DNA of 64,000 nucleotides from Odobenus rosmarus divergens (Eukaryota; Chordata; Mammalia; Carnivora; Odobenidae). Shown here one piece after another: positions 45,600 to 58,470 of the stretch. A program made the position numbers and the translations under genes. Numbering within the stretch: position 1 is the first letter of the stretch; each line of letters opens with the position of its first letter. Where the stretch lies: assembly GCF_000321225.1 (NCBI RefSeq), contig NW_004450276.1:111475-175474 (forward strand), written 5' to 3'. The notes under the pieces are model-generated. The model saw only the letters and a program-made list of their open reading frames with translations. It was not told the DNA's origin and did not search any database.

Positions 45600-47160
45600 T
45601 ACATACACATATGTATGTATAATCAATTTTTTATATCAACAGAATAGTTTGAATTTTGACATGTCTGCGCACACATAAGCACCACCATAATCAAATATAT
45701 AACATTTTTATGACTCCACAAAAGTTCCCTTTGTCCCTTGCAGTCGACTGCTCTCTATTCCCAGCCTCAGGCAATTACTGATTTTTTTTCCCCCCACTAC
45801 TATAGATTAGGATTTCGCAACCTCAGCACTGTTAATATTTTGGGCTGGGTAACTGCTTGTTGCCAGAGGGTCTGGTCCTGTGCCTTGTAGGATTTTTAGC
45901 AGCATCCCTGGTCTCCACCCGCTAAATGCCAGTAGAACTCTCTCTGTACTCTCCACTCCTAGGTGTGACAATCAGAAATGTCTGTGAAGACTGCTGAAGT
46001 AACTCCTGGAGAGCAAAACATAGTCTGCTTGAGAATAGCTACCAAAGATTAGTTTTTCCTATACTATTTTTTTTTTTTTTAGCAGTTCATACAAATAGAA
46101 TCATATACGATACTTTGTTTGTGCCTGGTTTCTTTCTCTCAGCATAATGGTTTTGAGATGCAGCCAGTTTGTTACGTGTACCATTTGCTATCTCTTTTTA
46201 CTGAATGGGGTTCTAGTATGGATAAAGTATAATTTGGTTAAATTGTACCAAAACATTTGGTTTTGTTCACATTTTCTTTAAATACTTAAAAATAGCTTCT
46301 TTAAAATCTTTGCTAATCATATCACACTAGTCCTTTCTGGATCTATTGATTTATCTACTGATGTAGATAAATGTGAGCCACATTTTTCCCCTTTCTCATA
46401 TTAGTGATTTCTTTATTGAATATCAGACATCATTCATTCACATCATTCATTCATACACATTCATTCATTTTGTTTTTCTTTAAATAGTAGTGGACATTTT
46501 TTAGAGTGCTGTCAAGTTATTCATGGATCAGTTTGATCCTTCAAGGCTTTCATTTTTTGGTTATGTTGGGTGTAGAGTTGCCTTTATTGCAAATTTAACT
46601 CTATTACTAAGGTGTTACTTTGCTGGCACCTTTATGGACTACCCTGGTAGTTACAGGATTCTTCACTCTGGAACTTGGACATCAGCTAGCACTAAGTATA
46701 TTCTGGAAGTTGTTCATTTTACAAGCTGTTTTTTTGCCCAACCTTGTGGAGTTTCATTCTTCATTTGCATAGCTGATTATTTTGCAATCTGCTTGATGGA
46801 GACTTACACAGATTTCTGTAGTTCTTTGCTCTGCTCTTCCTCTTCAGTACTATGATCCCCAATTTTTTTAGCCTCCTCAGTCTCTGCAATTTGACTTCTG
46901 TCTCTTCAACTCTGCAAGACCTCCATAGCATCCACATCCTGCATAGTGATCTTGAAATTTCCTTCAAGATAAAAGGCCAGTTGTAAAGTTCACCACGTTA
47001 GTTTCCCTTTTCTCAGGCAAAACAGTCCTGTACTGCCTGTTGCCCAATGTTTGGAAACCATTGTTTGTTATATTTTATTCAGTTTTCAGGTTGTTTACAG
47101 CAGGACAGCAAGTCTATTCCTAGTACCTCCATCATGGCCAGAAGCAAAACTCTGGGTTTT
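45600..47160 (-). mobile_element. old L1 3' region, antisense, split by MER20
   Basis: Left part: GCACCACCATAATCAAATAT, CAAAAGTTCCCTTTGTCCCT and GCCTCAGGCAATTACTGATT. After MER20: ATACAAATAGAATCATATAC, TTTCTTTCTCTCAGCATAAT. Farther right: GGTTGTTTACAGCAGGACAG and CTCCATCATGGCCAGAAGCA. The middle (46260-47080) is less certain. The open frame at 46523-46855 lies inside and looks like chance. Confidence 0.65.
45810..46058 (-). mobile_element. MER20 hAT DNA transposon, antisense
   Basis: GGATTTCGCAACCTCAGCAC, AGGATTTTTAGCAGCATCCC, TGGTCTCCACCCGCTAAATG and CTGCTTGAGAATAGCTA match MER20 end to end. Flanks TAGATTAG and AAGATTAG fit an 8-base hAT target-site duplication with one change. It is non-autonomous. 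Confidence 0.85.
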
Positions 47161-47818
47161 AATTCTTTTGTGTTATTATAAACATAGAAATTTTGGGAAA
47201 ACATCAGATTCATGTTTGCTCTACTCGCATAGTTACTAATTTAGAGTTACTGTATTCCTATAGTACCATTCCTGTGATTCCATTTCCTCTTGCCTCATTT
47301 TCTATGTCCAAGGGCCTTTGCTGGTCTTACACCATTGGCCTTTCTCTGGCCTTGCCCACTTATTCTGCACAAAGGTAGGAAGAATGTTTGGTAGGGGAAC
47401 TTGGGAGAAGGTTGGAAAATCTTGGATTAGCCTACTTGTATAAGGTGTACTTTCATGTTAGCCTATCTTTAGGTTATATTGGTACATTTTAGTTAGCAGA
47501 GGCCTTTGGTTGTCTATCATTGTCTGTGATTGAATAGGTTAGTTTAATTCAGGGAAGACATTTGGAAGTTCATATGGCAGCAGATCTAAGTAATGGTGTC
47601 TACTTCAGCTGTTTCAGTACTAACATAGATTTCTTGGACTCCATTTATCTACTCCTATCTACTACTCTGTTAGTCCCAGATTTGGAGGGGGAAATAAAGG
47701 AATCACTGTTCCCCTCAAACCTAAATATCACAGATATACATATTTTTCAGTTAACATTATATCAAATCACTAAATATTTTTAACTGCGAGGAATGCAAAT
47801 TGAAAAGCTCACACTCTC

Positions 47819-48018
47819 GGGCGCCTGGGTGGCTCAGTTGGTTAAGCAACTGCCTTCGGCTCAGGTCATGATCCTGGAGTCCCGGGATCGAGTCCCACAT
47901 CGGGCTCCCTGCTCAGCGGGGAGTCTGCTTCTCCCTCTGACCCTCTTCCCTCTTGTGCTCTCTATCTCTCATTCTCTCTCTCTCAAATAAGTAAATAAAA
48001 TCTTAAAAAAAAAAAAAA
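47819..48018 (+). mobile_element. Can-SINE, sense, near-consensus
   Basis: GGGCGCCTGGGTGGCTCAGT, GGTTAAGCAACTGCC, GGAGTCCCGGGATCGAGTCC, TGACCCTCTTCCCTCTTGTG, CAAATAAGTAAATAAA and A-tail. The exact 17-base duplication GAAAAGCTCACACTCTC is at 47802-47818 and 48019-48035. It is the best intact reference copy of its subfamily in the window. Confidence 0.96.
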
Positions 48019-50485
48019 GAAAAGCTCACACTCTCATTGATTGAGAAAATGTAACCAGATATATATAAAGGCTACCAAGTTGTCTCTAGGAGTCTGTAGT
48101 CACTCTGTCTCTAGCTCAGCCTAAATTCCAATTTCCAGGTAAACTGAACCCTTTAGCCCTTCCACCAACTGGTAGATTCACATGCACACCACATCTGCTG
48201 CTTCAGCACTGTTTACAATTGTGATACCTTGTGCTCTTTTTCTTAGAATGAGATGATAAAAAGCAAAACAGAATAGCTAATGTGAAAGGATAGGGCAAGA
48301 GGAGGGTGTAGGGCAGGAGGGAAGAGGGAACAGATAATATAGGACTTTTCAAGAGCAGGTAATTTACAAAAGAGCTACATGGGCATCTTCTACTTGAAGG
48401 AGATAATAGTAGTTATAAAAGACAGGTTATACATGGATAGAAAAGATGATATAGAGGAAGAAACAAAGATGAAAAACTACATTTGTCTTTGCAATCATAT
48501 GCCACTAGTGACTCTTATTACGCTTTAGGTAGTTTGTTCTTGGGAAAGAAGTAATGTAGATATTCTAAGTGGAAACTATAAAAATTATTTTAATGCTCTT
48601 GAATCAAGTATTTTACCTAATTCATATTAAGATACATTTAACATTATAACTTTGTTATTAGTAACATAATTCAACAAAATTATCAGCTTTGGTATTTCTT
48701 GAGCTTAGGTTAAAGGTTTTGAGAGTTTTTATTAAAAAGAATCATTTTCTCCTTTGACTTAGTAACTTTAATTTTTCTGTAGTTATTGCTTCTGATTGAG
48801 GCTATTTATGAAATGTTACAGGATCATTTGGTCTTAATTTTCAAAGAGAATAGATTAGTACTAAATATCTGAAATACACATTCTTTCAACAACACAATTC
48901 ATTCTGGTTCATATGTATATTTGTGTGAATATACATATGTTTGGTATATTTATTTGTATACTCATGTTTGATATGAGGAGGCTTTTTTTTGGTGACTTGT
49001 CAAATAAGGACATATTTACATAAATTATGATTTATATATTTTAACATAATATTTTAGATATCATAACCATGAGAACTGTGTGACATATAGCTGCTTTTTT
49101 CAGGGTTAAATAAAACTGATTTAGATCGTAAGAGTGCTAAGTGTGTCTTAATTGTAGTATTATAATATGTGTGTGTATATATATATATATAAGCATATGT
49201 TTTATGACATGTGGGTTTCATAAGGGCAAGTGACTTTGGCTTGATTATTATAGCCAAGTAGGAGCTTGGGAGGAGGAACTCCATACATATATTTTTAATG
49301 TATTTTTTACAAAGATTGGATGGAAAAATGAAAATAGTTGGCATGGTAGAAAGATTAATTTTTTAAATATGTAAGAGTAAGGACTTGCTTTATTATTATA
49401 AAAATAGTATTATTTTTTTTAAGAAGGTAAGAGTGGGTTGAAACTCTCTCTAGTATTAGATTGACCACTGTTATCTTCCTGGTGGGATTTATCAGCCCAA
49501 AGAGAGCTTTGGCAGATATATTTTGTAGTGTTAGTGTTCCCAGACACATCTTTGGACAGGGGCAGTCAGGACTTTGACCCTTTATTTTCAAAAGGCTCTT
49601 GTTCCTTTTTGATCCCCAAATCTCTTTCAAGGAAAGTGTTAAAAGGTATGAGTTTATGTGACTACTTATTTCATCATGATCTTCTGGAAAATAAGAAAAC
49701 ATTATTGCCTCTTTTTTCTCCCCCTTGAATCTTTATATGTGTGTGGGAAGATACTATATATGTTTGTTTGGATAGTACTTGTATATCTTTTTTTTTAAGG
49801 ATACCTACCTCCTTTTTAATATATTATTTATAGATGTTTTCTAATACAAAATCTCACGGGAATGGTATTAAAATGGAAGATGGGAAAGTCTCTTGGGAAT
49901 AAAATTAAAGTTAAAATGGAAAAATAAAATTAGATGGAAGTTGCCATGTATTCATGAAATTGCCTAGTAAGAAGTTATATTTTAGCCGTAGAAACTCTTT
50001 CAGCACCACTCATTTTTTGTTTTAATTTTTTGCAAGAAGTGGAAATAAATAATTGACTAGAAATTTTCTATGCTTATGTTTTCTTTTTGCTTTTAAAGAA
50101 ATGAATCAAATTGTGTCTGAATGTGCATGGGAAAGGAGTATAATGTTCATGTCAATCTAGGTAGTGAAATCTTACATCTATCACATCTGTTATTTGATGT
50201 CTGTTGCTTGAAATACTCAGTAATGAATCATGTTCATATAAGAAAAAGAACATTCAAGAATTATGGTTACAAATCAATCCATTTTGTGAGCTTTTAATAA
50301 ATTCATTTTATAGGATTTTAATAAGTATAATTGGTATAAGATGTAATTACAGAAAAATATTTTCTTTTGAAAGCTATATACTATTTCTGGAATTTGTAAC
50401 TGTTTATATATTTAACATTAATACTTATTTTTCGGTGTTTCTAGCATCTCATTATAATAATATAACATGTTGTGTTTCTTATTAG

Positions 50486-50611
50486 ACAGTGATCTTGGCA
50501 AACTTTTATTATGCTTCAAAATGTCTGATAAACAAACCGAGTGGATAGAAAACTGCCGAAGACAATTTTGTAAAATGATGAAGGCCAAACCTGATATAAT
50601 CAGTGGAAGTG
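50486..50611 (+). CDS. TBC1D32: internal exon E of the same gene, probably TBC1D32
   Basis: A 126-base exon after TTGTGTTTCTTATTAG, ending at the donor GTG|GTAAGT. The base left from exon D plus AC gives aspartate, and the frame continues [41 protein letters not shown], ending in phase 1. The basic cysteine-containing helix ([13 protein letters not shown]) stands out. The exon is symmetric (phase 1 on both sides, 42 codons), so it could be skipped in frame. Using the other AG, four bases later, would put the frame out of step with exon D. Confidence 0.8.
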
Positions 50612-51789
50612 GTAAGTATGCTGTTTAATTTTTGTGGTGTTTTTGGTATGAATATTATATTAATGAAAGCGGTGTTTCCTAAAGACCAGTGTTGACATGT
50701 CTAGAATACATAATACTGACTCCAGAAGTCCATTGACTTCTGAGAAACTTATGATCCTGGAAAACAAAAATTATAATCTGAAATTCAGGGAAGCTGGGGG
50801 CCAGAGAGAAGATGGAGGAAGAGGCCCACCGACCCTCACCTCCTAATGACAGTAAAATTGTAGGCAGCACAAAAACTGCCAAAAAATATTAAAATCTGAG
50901 AAACTACTAAACTTTTTTTAAACTAAGAGGTCTTGGTAAGCAGTTGGAACATTGATCTGCCTTTACCCAGGTAACCATTTGCTCAGTTTCACCAGCTTTC
51001 ACTATACCATACTGCTATATTTTTGGAAACCTTATTGATTTTTTTATTGACACATATTTTGAAACTGTGCCACATCTAGCCAAGTAAATTTAGTCACTCT
51101 TAAGGAAATTGAAATTTTATTGTGAGGGAATAGCTGTTTCCTAAACTAGCAAATAAATTGTTTTATATTCAAATATATGTGCGTTTGTTTTCTAAAAATC
51201 ATTTTTAAATTTTGAATAAAGATCTAAGAAAAAGGTTCTAATGGAAATATAAGGTGGATTTTTTGAAAGCTGTAATTTAAAATTGTCCACGTTATTAGCC
51301 ATGCTTTATGGTTTTCATATTAACTGTTATGAAATTAAAAGTGGGAAATAAAAATGTTTATATTTTGTTGTTGGAGACAGTATATTTTCTGAGAATAGTG
51401 ACATAATCTATGGGCAACTCAGAGATGAATTCCCTAGATTTTCTTTTTGCCTCATATATCCTAGAATGAGTGATTAAGAACACCATCAGATGTAGGATAA
51501 AAAGGTGGGGTCAACATAAACTCATACTCTCTAGCGAAAAGGACCAGGAAAGGGGTAGTCTATCAGGACACATTTTTATAGAGAGTGACCACTTTAATCC
51601 AGCCAAACACCACAGAAAATCCTGCTAGCAAGACTTGGGCACAGTCTGGACTTCCATCCTTACCTGGCAATAATGGGACACCCTTGCCACTCCTTGCTAG
51701 GATTGTATCAGAGAAGACTTAGAGAGTTAAGGATTTTCACTATCACTCAGTGGTAACAGGGCCAGACCTCCTTCTTCCCCTCCACACGT

Positions 51790-52500
51790 GTTTGTCTCAC
51801 ACATGCAACAAATTTAAAATTAGAAAGTATCAGCAAAGAAATAAAACCCAAAAGGAAATTTAGAAGTGAAAATACCACAACCAAAATAAAAAGCTAAATG
51901 GATTGGTTCAACAATAAAATGGACAGAGGGAAGAATTGGTGACTTGAAGGTATCAACAGAGAGGAAATAGACTGAAAAACAAAACAAAACAAAAAATTAA
52001 CAGAGACGGAGAGACCTGTGGAAGCATAACAGAAGGTCTAGCATTTGTGTCATTGGAGACCTGGGAAGACATTAGGACTATAAATGTCTTTGAAGAAACA
52101 TAGCTAAAAACTTTCCAAATTTATCAAGAAACCCAAATCTAAAAGTATGGATTCAAGAACCACAAACAGGGTAAACCCAAAGAATTCCATACCAAGACAC
52201 AATATAGTCAAACTTCTAAAAACTAAAGACAAAAAAATCTTGAAAGCAGAGAAGGAAAAACAACATCATTCCTACAGCGGAAAATCAATACCATTGACCA
52301 TGGACCTCTCACCAGAAAAGATGGAGGACAGAGGAAGTGGCATGACATTCAAGCACTGAAAGAACTGTTAATCTGAATTCTCTATGCATTGAAAATAGTC
52401 TTCAGGAATAGGAAATCAAGATATTCTCAAATGAAGAATTTGTCAACAGCAGACCTACCCTAAATGAAGGGATAAAAGAAGTCCTCTACCTTTGTACTAG
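51790..52500 (+). mobile_element. old L1/HAL1-like LINE fragment, sense
   Basis: AGCTAAAAACTTTCCAAATT, CCAAGACACAATATAGTCAA, ACTTCTAAAAACTAAAGACA, TCTTGAAAGCAGAGAAGG and GCAGACCTACCCTAAATGAA are typical of an old mammalian L1/HAL1 unit. The open frame at 52147-52359 is repeat-derived. Confidence 0.65.
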
Positions 52501-54134
52501 CCTCACAAATTCCTGAGACTCTATAATTATACAAAATAAGTTTTCTTAAAAAATATAGAGGAAAGTGAATATAAACCACTTGAGAACATTGAGAAAAATA
52601 GTCTGACTGTGCTTATAATTTGTATAAAAAGTGGATATGGTTGGATGCAGTAAGATTGTAAAGTGCCTGCAACCCATGAGTATAATGTTAACTTCATGGG
52701 GTAGGGAGATGGGAGCCATGATTTAGTTCTTGAATAAGCAAAGTGTTCAAGGAAAAAGCCTCTGGTGGTTCCATGCAAGATGGACTGATTGGGAAAAAAT
52801 TGGGTCTCTATTGTAATTATCCTATGATCTGATGATATGCTAGCAGTGATAAAAGATAAAAAAGAATTAAAAAAGAATGAATCCAGGAGAAATTTTGCAT
52901 GTTTACAAACACTGAGCTGCCTTAGTTTTGGAACCAGCTTCTCTTGTGATAGCAGTGCCAAGGGAGAAATTAGTCAATACCCAAGTATCCCTGAACAATC
53001 TGTCCTCAGTGTTTTCTCATTAGATAAACCCATGTCCCTTTGTAGTTTGTATGTACGCACACACACACACATATATATATCTTATACATTTTTTTTATAG
53101 TCTGTGTCATAGTCCAGTCCCATGGAATAAATATGTTTTAAAGGAGGCAGCTTATAATCTAACATCCTTTCTAGAAATTCCAGGTCTATCATTTGAAATA
53201 AAAAGATCCACTTAAGATGAAAAGAATATTTTATGGTTTACTTTCTGGACAGTAATATTCTAGAGTTAATTTGTATTTAAAGTTAAGTGTTTCATGATAT
53301 GAACTAATTTCCTTGAGTTATAGATGATGGAATTTTTAGTGAATTGACAACGAGTGAAGTGGTTGGCCATACTGAGATAAATAGCCACTCTAGTAATTAT
53401 GCAAGTTCAGCTACACTTATGTTTGGTTAGTTAGATGTGCCAATGAGATTTTAGCCACGTGTTCAACTACTGTATGTAGATCAGTGTTTAGTATTATTCC
53501 ATGATTATAGCCTATCCCTCAAAATATTTGGAAGTGCATAGTGCTGTTTATAAGGGTTGCTGGGCAAAATGAGTCTATTGGAATCAGTAGAAATCCAGAA
53601 CCTTCTCCAGATAGTTTGGCGATGTAATTTTTGCATACAAAGTATAAAAGTAGTTAATCTAAAAGCCTCCAGTGTATGGATCTAATGGCATAATTTTGCA
53701 TTTCAAGATCAGTACTTGCCATAAAATAGTGTGCTTTTGCAAAGTCTGCAGTTAGTCTGGTAACTCTTTAAGTTTCAAATTATATTGTGTTTAGCTCCAC
53801 AGATATGATAAAGAATTTTTTTATTTCACTGAAGTGTGTTTAGGTATCTGTCTGATGGCTAAACCTGATTCTGGGCATATGATTCAAAGAATTGCTTAGC
53901 AGTATGCTGTGACCTTTCCCATTAACTCAGGCACTTTACTTCAGTGCATAGCATGTAGCAAACATACGGTTGTGCTAAAATGAGAATAATTATAATGTTA
54001 AATGGATATTTCCACTTAAAATTCTTTCTATATAATCTTTGTTACTAGTGTGTATCTCACATTTTATTCTTATCATTTGATTCAGAATGATTTTCTAAAA
54101 TTCATTAAGATATTCTTAAAAAATTGTAATCTCA

Positions 54135-54410
54135 AGAGTCTCACTATAATTTTTTAATTTAAATTCAGTTGATTAACATATAATGTATTACTTGTTTCAG
54201 GGGTGCAGGTCTGTGATTCGTCAGTCTTTTATAAGACCCAGTGCTCACTACAACACATACCCTCCCCAGTGTCCATCACCCTGTTATCCCCATCCCTCCA
54301 CCCCGCTCCCCTCCAGCAACCCTCAGTTTGTTTCCTAAGATTAAGAGTCTCTTATGTTTTGTCTCCCTCTCTGGTTTCGTCTTGTTTCATTTTTCCTCTT
54401 TATATTAAAT
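54135..54410 (-). mobile_element. carnivore L1 3'-UTR fragment, antisense
   Basis: AATTCAGTTGATTAACATAT, GTTTCAGGGGTGCAGGTCTG, AGACCCAGTGCTCACTACAA, CCAGTGTCCATCACCCTGTT and CAGCAACCCTCAGTTTGTTT are the antisense carnivore L1 3' UTR. The open frame at 54203-54412 is part of it. Confidence 0.85.
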
Positions 54411-54916
54411 AACATAAACAAACACATGGAGGTTGAAAGCTCACCTAAGGGCTATTTATGTATAGATTCATAGGTTAAAACTTTGAAAGATTTTTCTGTG
54501 AGAGAATTTATCCCTATGCATGTAAAGATAGAACCATTACACAATTATAAGTTTAAATAATTGACAATACTGTTGACCTTTCTGACCCTCCACTACTATA
54601 TTCTCATACTTTTTAATACTTATTTTAATTTGAAATCAGAATATGAATAGAGTTCAGTGATTAAAATTTTTGTTTTTAATCTTAGGCCATTAAAAAACTG
54701 TGATATGTAGCTTGTCAGAGCTACAATTGTTGGAAAGCACATGTTATTCCTGTTTGATTTTACATTTTTCACATGTTGAACACTAATTTTCTTTATGGAC
54801 TTATGTGCTTAAAATGCACTTGGATATGAAAAAAGGGTCCATTTAGTTAATATAGGTCAGAGTCAATATCCTGAATGTAACGCAGTTTTAAAAGGTGGCT
54901 TAAGCTTGCTTGTTTT

Positions 54917-54965
54917 ATATATATTGTGTGTGTATATATATATATATAATATATAATATATATAT
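54917..54965. repeat. AT/GT-rich simple repeat
   Basis: A TATATATTGTGTGTGTATAT core followed by TA repeats, likely length-variable. Confidence 0.85.
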
Positions 54966-55169
54966 TCTGTGTATGTATATCATTTACTTTATAGATATAT
55001 TTCTTTCCAAAAAACCAATTCTGGATTCTATATTAAATATAATTCATCTGATTACATACATTTTGAGAGTGGTAAATGCAAACACTGTGGCATTATCAGT
55101 CCAGTCCAGGAATCATTTGTTCCTTCTAAACCAGATAGAGAAAAACTTACTTTTTTTTTTTTGATACGG

Positions 55170-55560
55170 TTCTTTACTGTTTCACTGATAGGCGTCTTTT
55201 CCAACTTTTTTTTGATTAATAAACTTTTTTAGAGCAATTGTAGATTTACAGCAAAATTGAGCAGAAAGTATGGAGAGTTCCCATATACATTCTATGCCTT
55301 ATACATGCACAACCTCCCCCACTATAACACCTGTTACAATCAACGAACCTACATTGGCACATCATTATCATCCAAAGTCTATAGTTTGCATTGGGTTCAC
55401 TCTTGGTGTTTGCACATTCTATGAATTTTAACAAATGTATAATGGGGAAATTTACCCACCATTTTTGTGTCATAGAGAAGAGTATCACAGCCCTAAAAAT
55501 CCTGTGTTCTACCTATGCATCTTTCCCTCCACCCAACTGCTGGCAAGCTTACTTTTGATC
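55170..55560 (-). mobile_element. old L1 3' region, antisense
   Basis: TTTAGAGCAATTGTAGATTT, ACAGCAAAATTGAGCAGAAA, GTTACAATCAACGAACCTAC, TTGGCACATCATTATCATCC and TTTGCATTGGGTTCACTCTT are strong antisense L1 words. Confidence 0.85.
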
Positions 55561-56036
55561 CAGTTGCCTTAAACAGATATAAAGTTGCCAAGTGTATAAA
55601 ACACATAATATGTCCTGGTCTTGAAAGGGAAGGGAGTTATGCCTTGATTGTGGTCTTGGAGTTTAGATAATTTTTTTTTTTCTGCATGTGTGAATAATGA
55701 CGATAAGATATTATAGCCTAGTTAGTGATGATTTTCTTTCTGTATCTAGATCATTTAGCGAATTCTGAAGTAATCCTTAGAGACTCTAAAGATAACAGAT
55801 GATTCTTTTCCAGTTTTACATTGAATAGGTTCTCAGTGGAGCAATTAAAATTTAATTTACATCAAAAACATTGTTATGAATATTAAAGTGCTTTGTGTTT
55901 TGAATTGGACCCCCTTAAGGGTGTAACTGTGAAGAAGTTCAGATGACTTTTATCTACTAGTCTGTGACTTCAGAGATGCATTATCACATATTATTCTTGA
56001 CCTTTAATATCCTAATTATTATCTTGTTTATTACAG

Positions 56037-56120
56037 CTTTACTAGAATTGCTTGAAAAATTTGTGCTTCATCTCTCCGAAAGCGCATCTGAATGCTACTT
56101 CCCCTCAGTGGAATATACAG
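56037..56120 (+). CDS. TBC1D32: internal exon F of the same gene, probably TBC1D32
   Basis: An 84-base exon after CTTGTTTATTACAG, ending at the donor CAG|GTATGT. One base from exon E plus CT gives alanine, then [27 protein letters not shown], ending in phase 1. The leucine-rich amphipathic helix [12 protein letters not shown] is clear. The exon is symmetric (phase 1 on both sides, 28 codons). The frame is open to its end, so at least one more exon must lie beyond the 7.9 kb of intron visible to the right. In the human protein as I recall it, this part precedes the C-terminal TBC domain. Confidence 0.8.
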
Positions 56121-56439
56121 GTATGTTTTAAGCATCTTGAATTTTGAGAAGCTCTTAATTATCTAAAAAATAGATAATATTTCATAGAGCTGTCTAATTA
56201 GATTAAAAATATGCACAAGGTTTCTCATCTTAAAAATCTCTCACTTGGTGCCATATACAGTATAGATATCTTTCAGTCTCTTCTGTGCAAGTGTCTGGGT
56301 TTTCTTGTAACTTTCTCTTTTTTGAGCTTTTTTTTCCGGTCTACCCATCAAAAGTTGTTTTTCATTAAGGCAGTGTCTTCCTCTCTTTTGATTCTATCCA
56401 CTATCCTCTAGGATCTCCTTTGTTTGTACTGTTTTTACC

Positions 56440-57120
56440 TACCTCATATGTTGATAACTTCAAAATTCACATCTTCTATTCAGAGATCTACTATAAGCTT
56501 CATTGTGGTATTCCCAGCAGCTTAAAAGGTAAACATCACCCGGATGTGCTACAGAAACCCTCAAACTCTAAATGTCCAGCAGGGCCCTCACCTCATCATA
56601 CCTTATTAACATATACCCTTTTCTACATTGTGTTTTGGGGGGCAATACAATCATCTACTGTCCATCTAAACCAGAAACTGAATAATGATCTAAGTCCATA
56701 TTTTCTTCTCAATTACCAAACTATGTTAATTCTATGTTCTTAATAGATCTCAAATTTATCTACTTAATTGACCACTTCTTTGTTCAGGCCCCCATTACTT
56801 CTTGCCTAGGGTATTACAACAGCCTCTTTTCCAGGTGTTGCTGATTGGAATCTGATTTCTTTTCAAAGGTATCCTTTATGCTGCTCTCAGAGTGACCTTT
56901 GAAGTGCAAATCTGACCTACTCATTCCTTGAAGTGCAAGGAAGATCCTTCCTTGGAAGGATCAACATTGACCATTGCATAAAGTCTAAGCTTCTTACCTT
57001 GATACCGAAAGCCTTACATTTTCCTTCCCTTTTCTTCCTCTCTGGCATCATGTCTTTTTCTCCATGCCTTCTGTTTATTTTTCAGGAACACTAAACTCTT
57101 AGCAGCATTGCCAGCTTCTC
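56440..57120 (+). mobile_element. L2-like LINE fragment, sense
   Basis: ACTTCAAAATTCACATCTTC, GTATTACAACAGCCTCTTTT, CTGCTCTCAGAGTGACCTTT and GATACCGAAAGCCTTACATT follow the L2 sense order with heavy decay. Confidence 0.55.
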
Positions 57121-57129
57121 CCTTCCCCC

Positions 57130-58110
57130 ACTCAAAGACACATTCATTTATTAAACGCATACTTACAGTTTTCTACTATTTAATAGAGTTTTTATAAGCA
57201 TATAGACACAGCAGTAAACAAAAGAGGGAAAGAATCTTGCCTTTTGGTGGCAAGACAGACAATAAACAAATGCTTTAGTATATCAAATAGTATGGCGGCA
57301 AATGAGAAATACACAGCAGGGAAGAGGGCTGGAGAGTGCTAGCTGGGGATGGGGGTTACATTATTAATCATGTTCAGACTAGGAAAGTGGGGAGCAAGAG
57401 ATGTAGATACTTTCAGGAGAGGAGAATTCCAGCTAGTGACCAGGAAAGAGACGAGTATGGCTGACCAGGAGTATGGGAGAAGCATTGTTGGTATTGAAGT
57501 CAGAGAAGGAAGGATGATAGAGGGTTTTTGAAAGTCACTGCAGCGTCTTGAACATAAGAACACAGGCTCTGATTTATATTTTTACGAAAGACTGCTGTGG
57601 AGCCTGTGTTGAGCAAAGACTGAAGGGAGGACAGAGGGCTAAGACAGGGAGATGAAGTAGGAAGCTATTGAGAAGATCCAGATGAAAAATGGCAATGGTT
57701 TCGATGAGGATGTCAGTGGGAGATAGTGAGAAGTATTTGGATTCTGGGTATATTTTGATGATAGAACCAACAGAATTGAGTAACAGATCGACAGTGGAAT
57801 GTGAGAGAAAGGAAGGAATCAAAGAAGACTCCAAGTCATTGATCCAAGCCACGGGAAGGATTAGATTATCATACACTGAGATGGGGAGGAATGAGGGAGA
57901 AATAGGTTTGAGAGAGGAGATGAAGAGCTTGCTTTTATGTTAGGTTTTGAATACTTGTTATACATTTAAATAGACATATTTTTTATACATTGGATATTTG
58001 AATCTGGAATTTAGGGGGAAGATGTGGGTTGGAAATATATATTGCTAAATCATCAGCTTGGTATATAAAGCCAGTATGCATCTCTGTCATGTCTTTCTCA
58101 TATTCCAACT
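57130..58110 (-). mobile_element. L2-like LINE fragment, antisense
   Basis: CATTCATTTATTAAACGCAT, CAGACAATAAACAAATGCTT, GGAAGCTATTGAGAAGATCC, TTGGATTCTGGGTATATTTT, ACTCCAAGTCATTGATCCAA and TCATCAGCTTGGTATATAAA are the antisense counterparts of the L2 words seen at 36860-38140. It begins about 10 bases after the sense fragment ends, so the two form an inverted pair. Confidence 0.65.
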
Positions 58111-58239
58111 TAATGTCTTAATGTGCAGTAAACTCCTATAGGGTAGTTTTCACGTCTTATCTGTCATATCCTCTGCAACTAGAATGACAGTGTTAAGAAA
58201 TATTTGACAAAGAATAGGTAAAAGAATGAAGGAGGAGGG

Positions 58240-58470
58240 CTTTATAAACTGTATCAATCAGTTTGTCTTAATTTTAATAGGCAGTAGATTAAACCCTTTA
58301 AGATTTCTGAGCAAAAGCTTTACTTGACTCATCTGTACTTTAGGAAGATTATTTTAGTGACTGTGTAAAGGATGAACTAGAGTGCAGAACTGAAATCTGC
58401 CAAAGGTGAATCTCCAGGACATGAGAGTAGGTAAAGAAATCGTGAAGAAAACAGAGAAGTAGCAGAGACT
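58240..58470 (-). mobile_element. L2-like fragment, antisense
   Basis: AAGATTTCTGAGCAAAAGCT, TTTAGGAAGATTATTTTAGT and GACTGTGTAAAGGATGAACT resemble another antisense L2 segment. The match is weak. Confidence 0.45.

Larger units (their letters stand above)
34485..50485 (+). other. TBC1D32: intron D-E (16.0 kb)
   Basis: Bounded by GTAAGA and TTTCTTATTAG. Besides the repeats listed, 34500-35600, 38150-40100, 41430-43760, 47170-47790 and 48040-50480 show no exon, RNA gene or repeat that I can name. A weak possible alternative terminal exon at 45324 is discussed under findings. Confidence 0.7.
50612..56036 (+). other. TBC1D32: intron E-F (5.4 kb)
   Basis: Bounded by GTAAGT and TTTATTACAG. Old LINE fragments are listed separately. 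In 50620-51780, 52500-54130 and 54420-55170 I see nothing beyond short AT and CA runs (53054-53082, 54917-54965). Confidence 0.7.

Noticed and set aside
52527..52961. 144-codon minus-strand frame, the longest in the window
   Set aside because: It has no recognisable domain, it overlaps intron and repeat-edge sequence, and the predicted peptide looks like translated low-complexity intron. Chance frames of this length occur in 64 kb.
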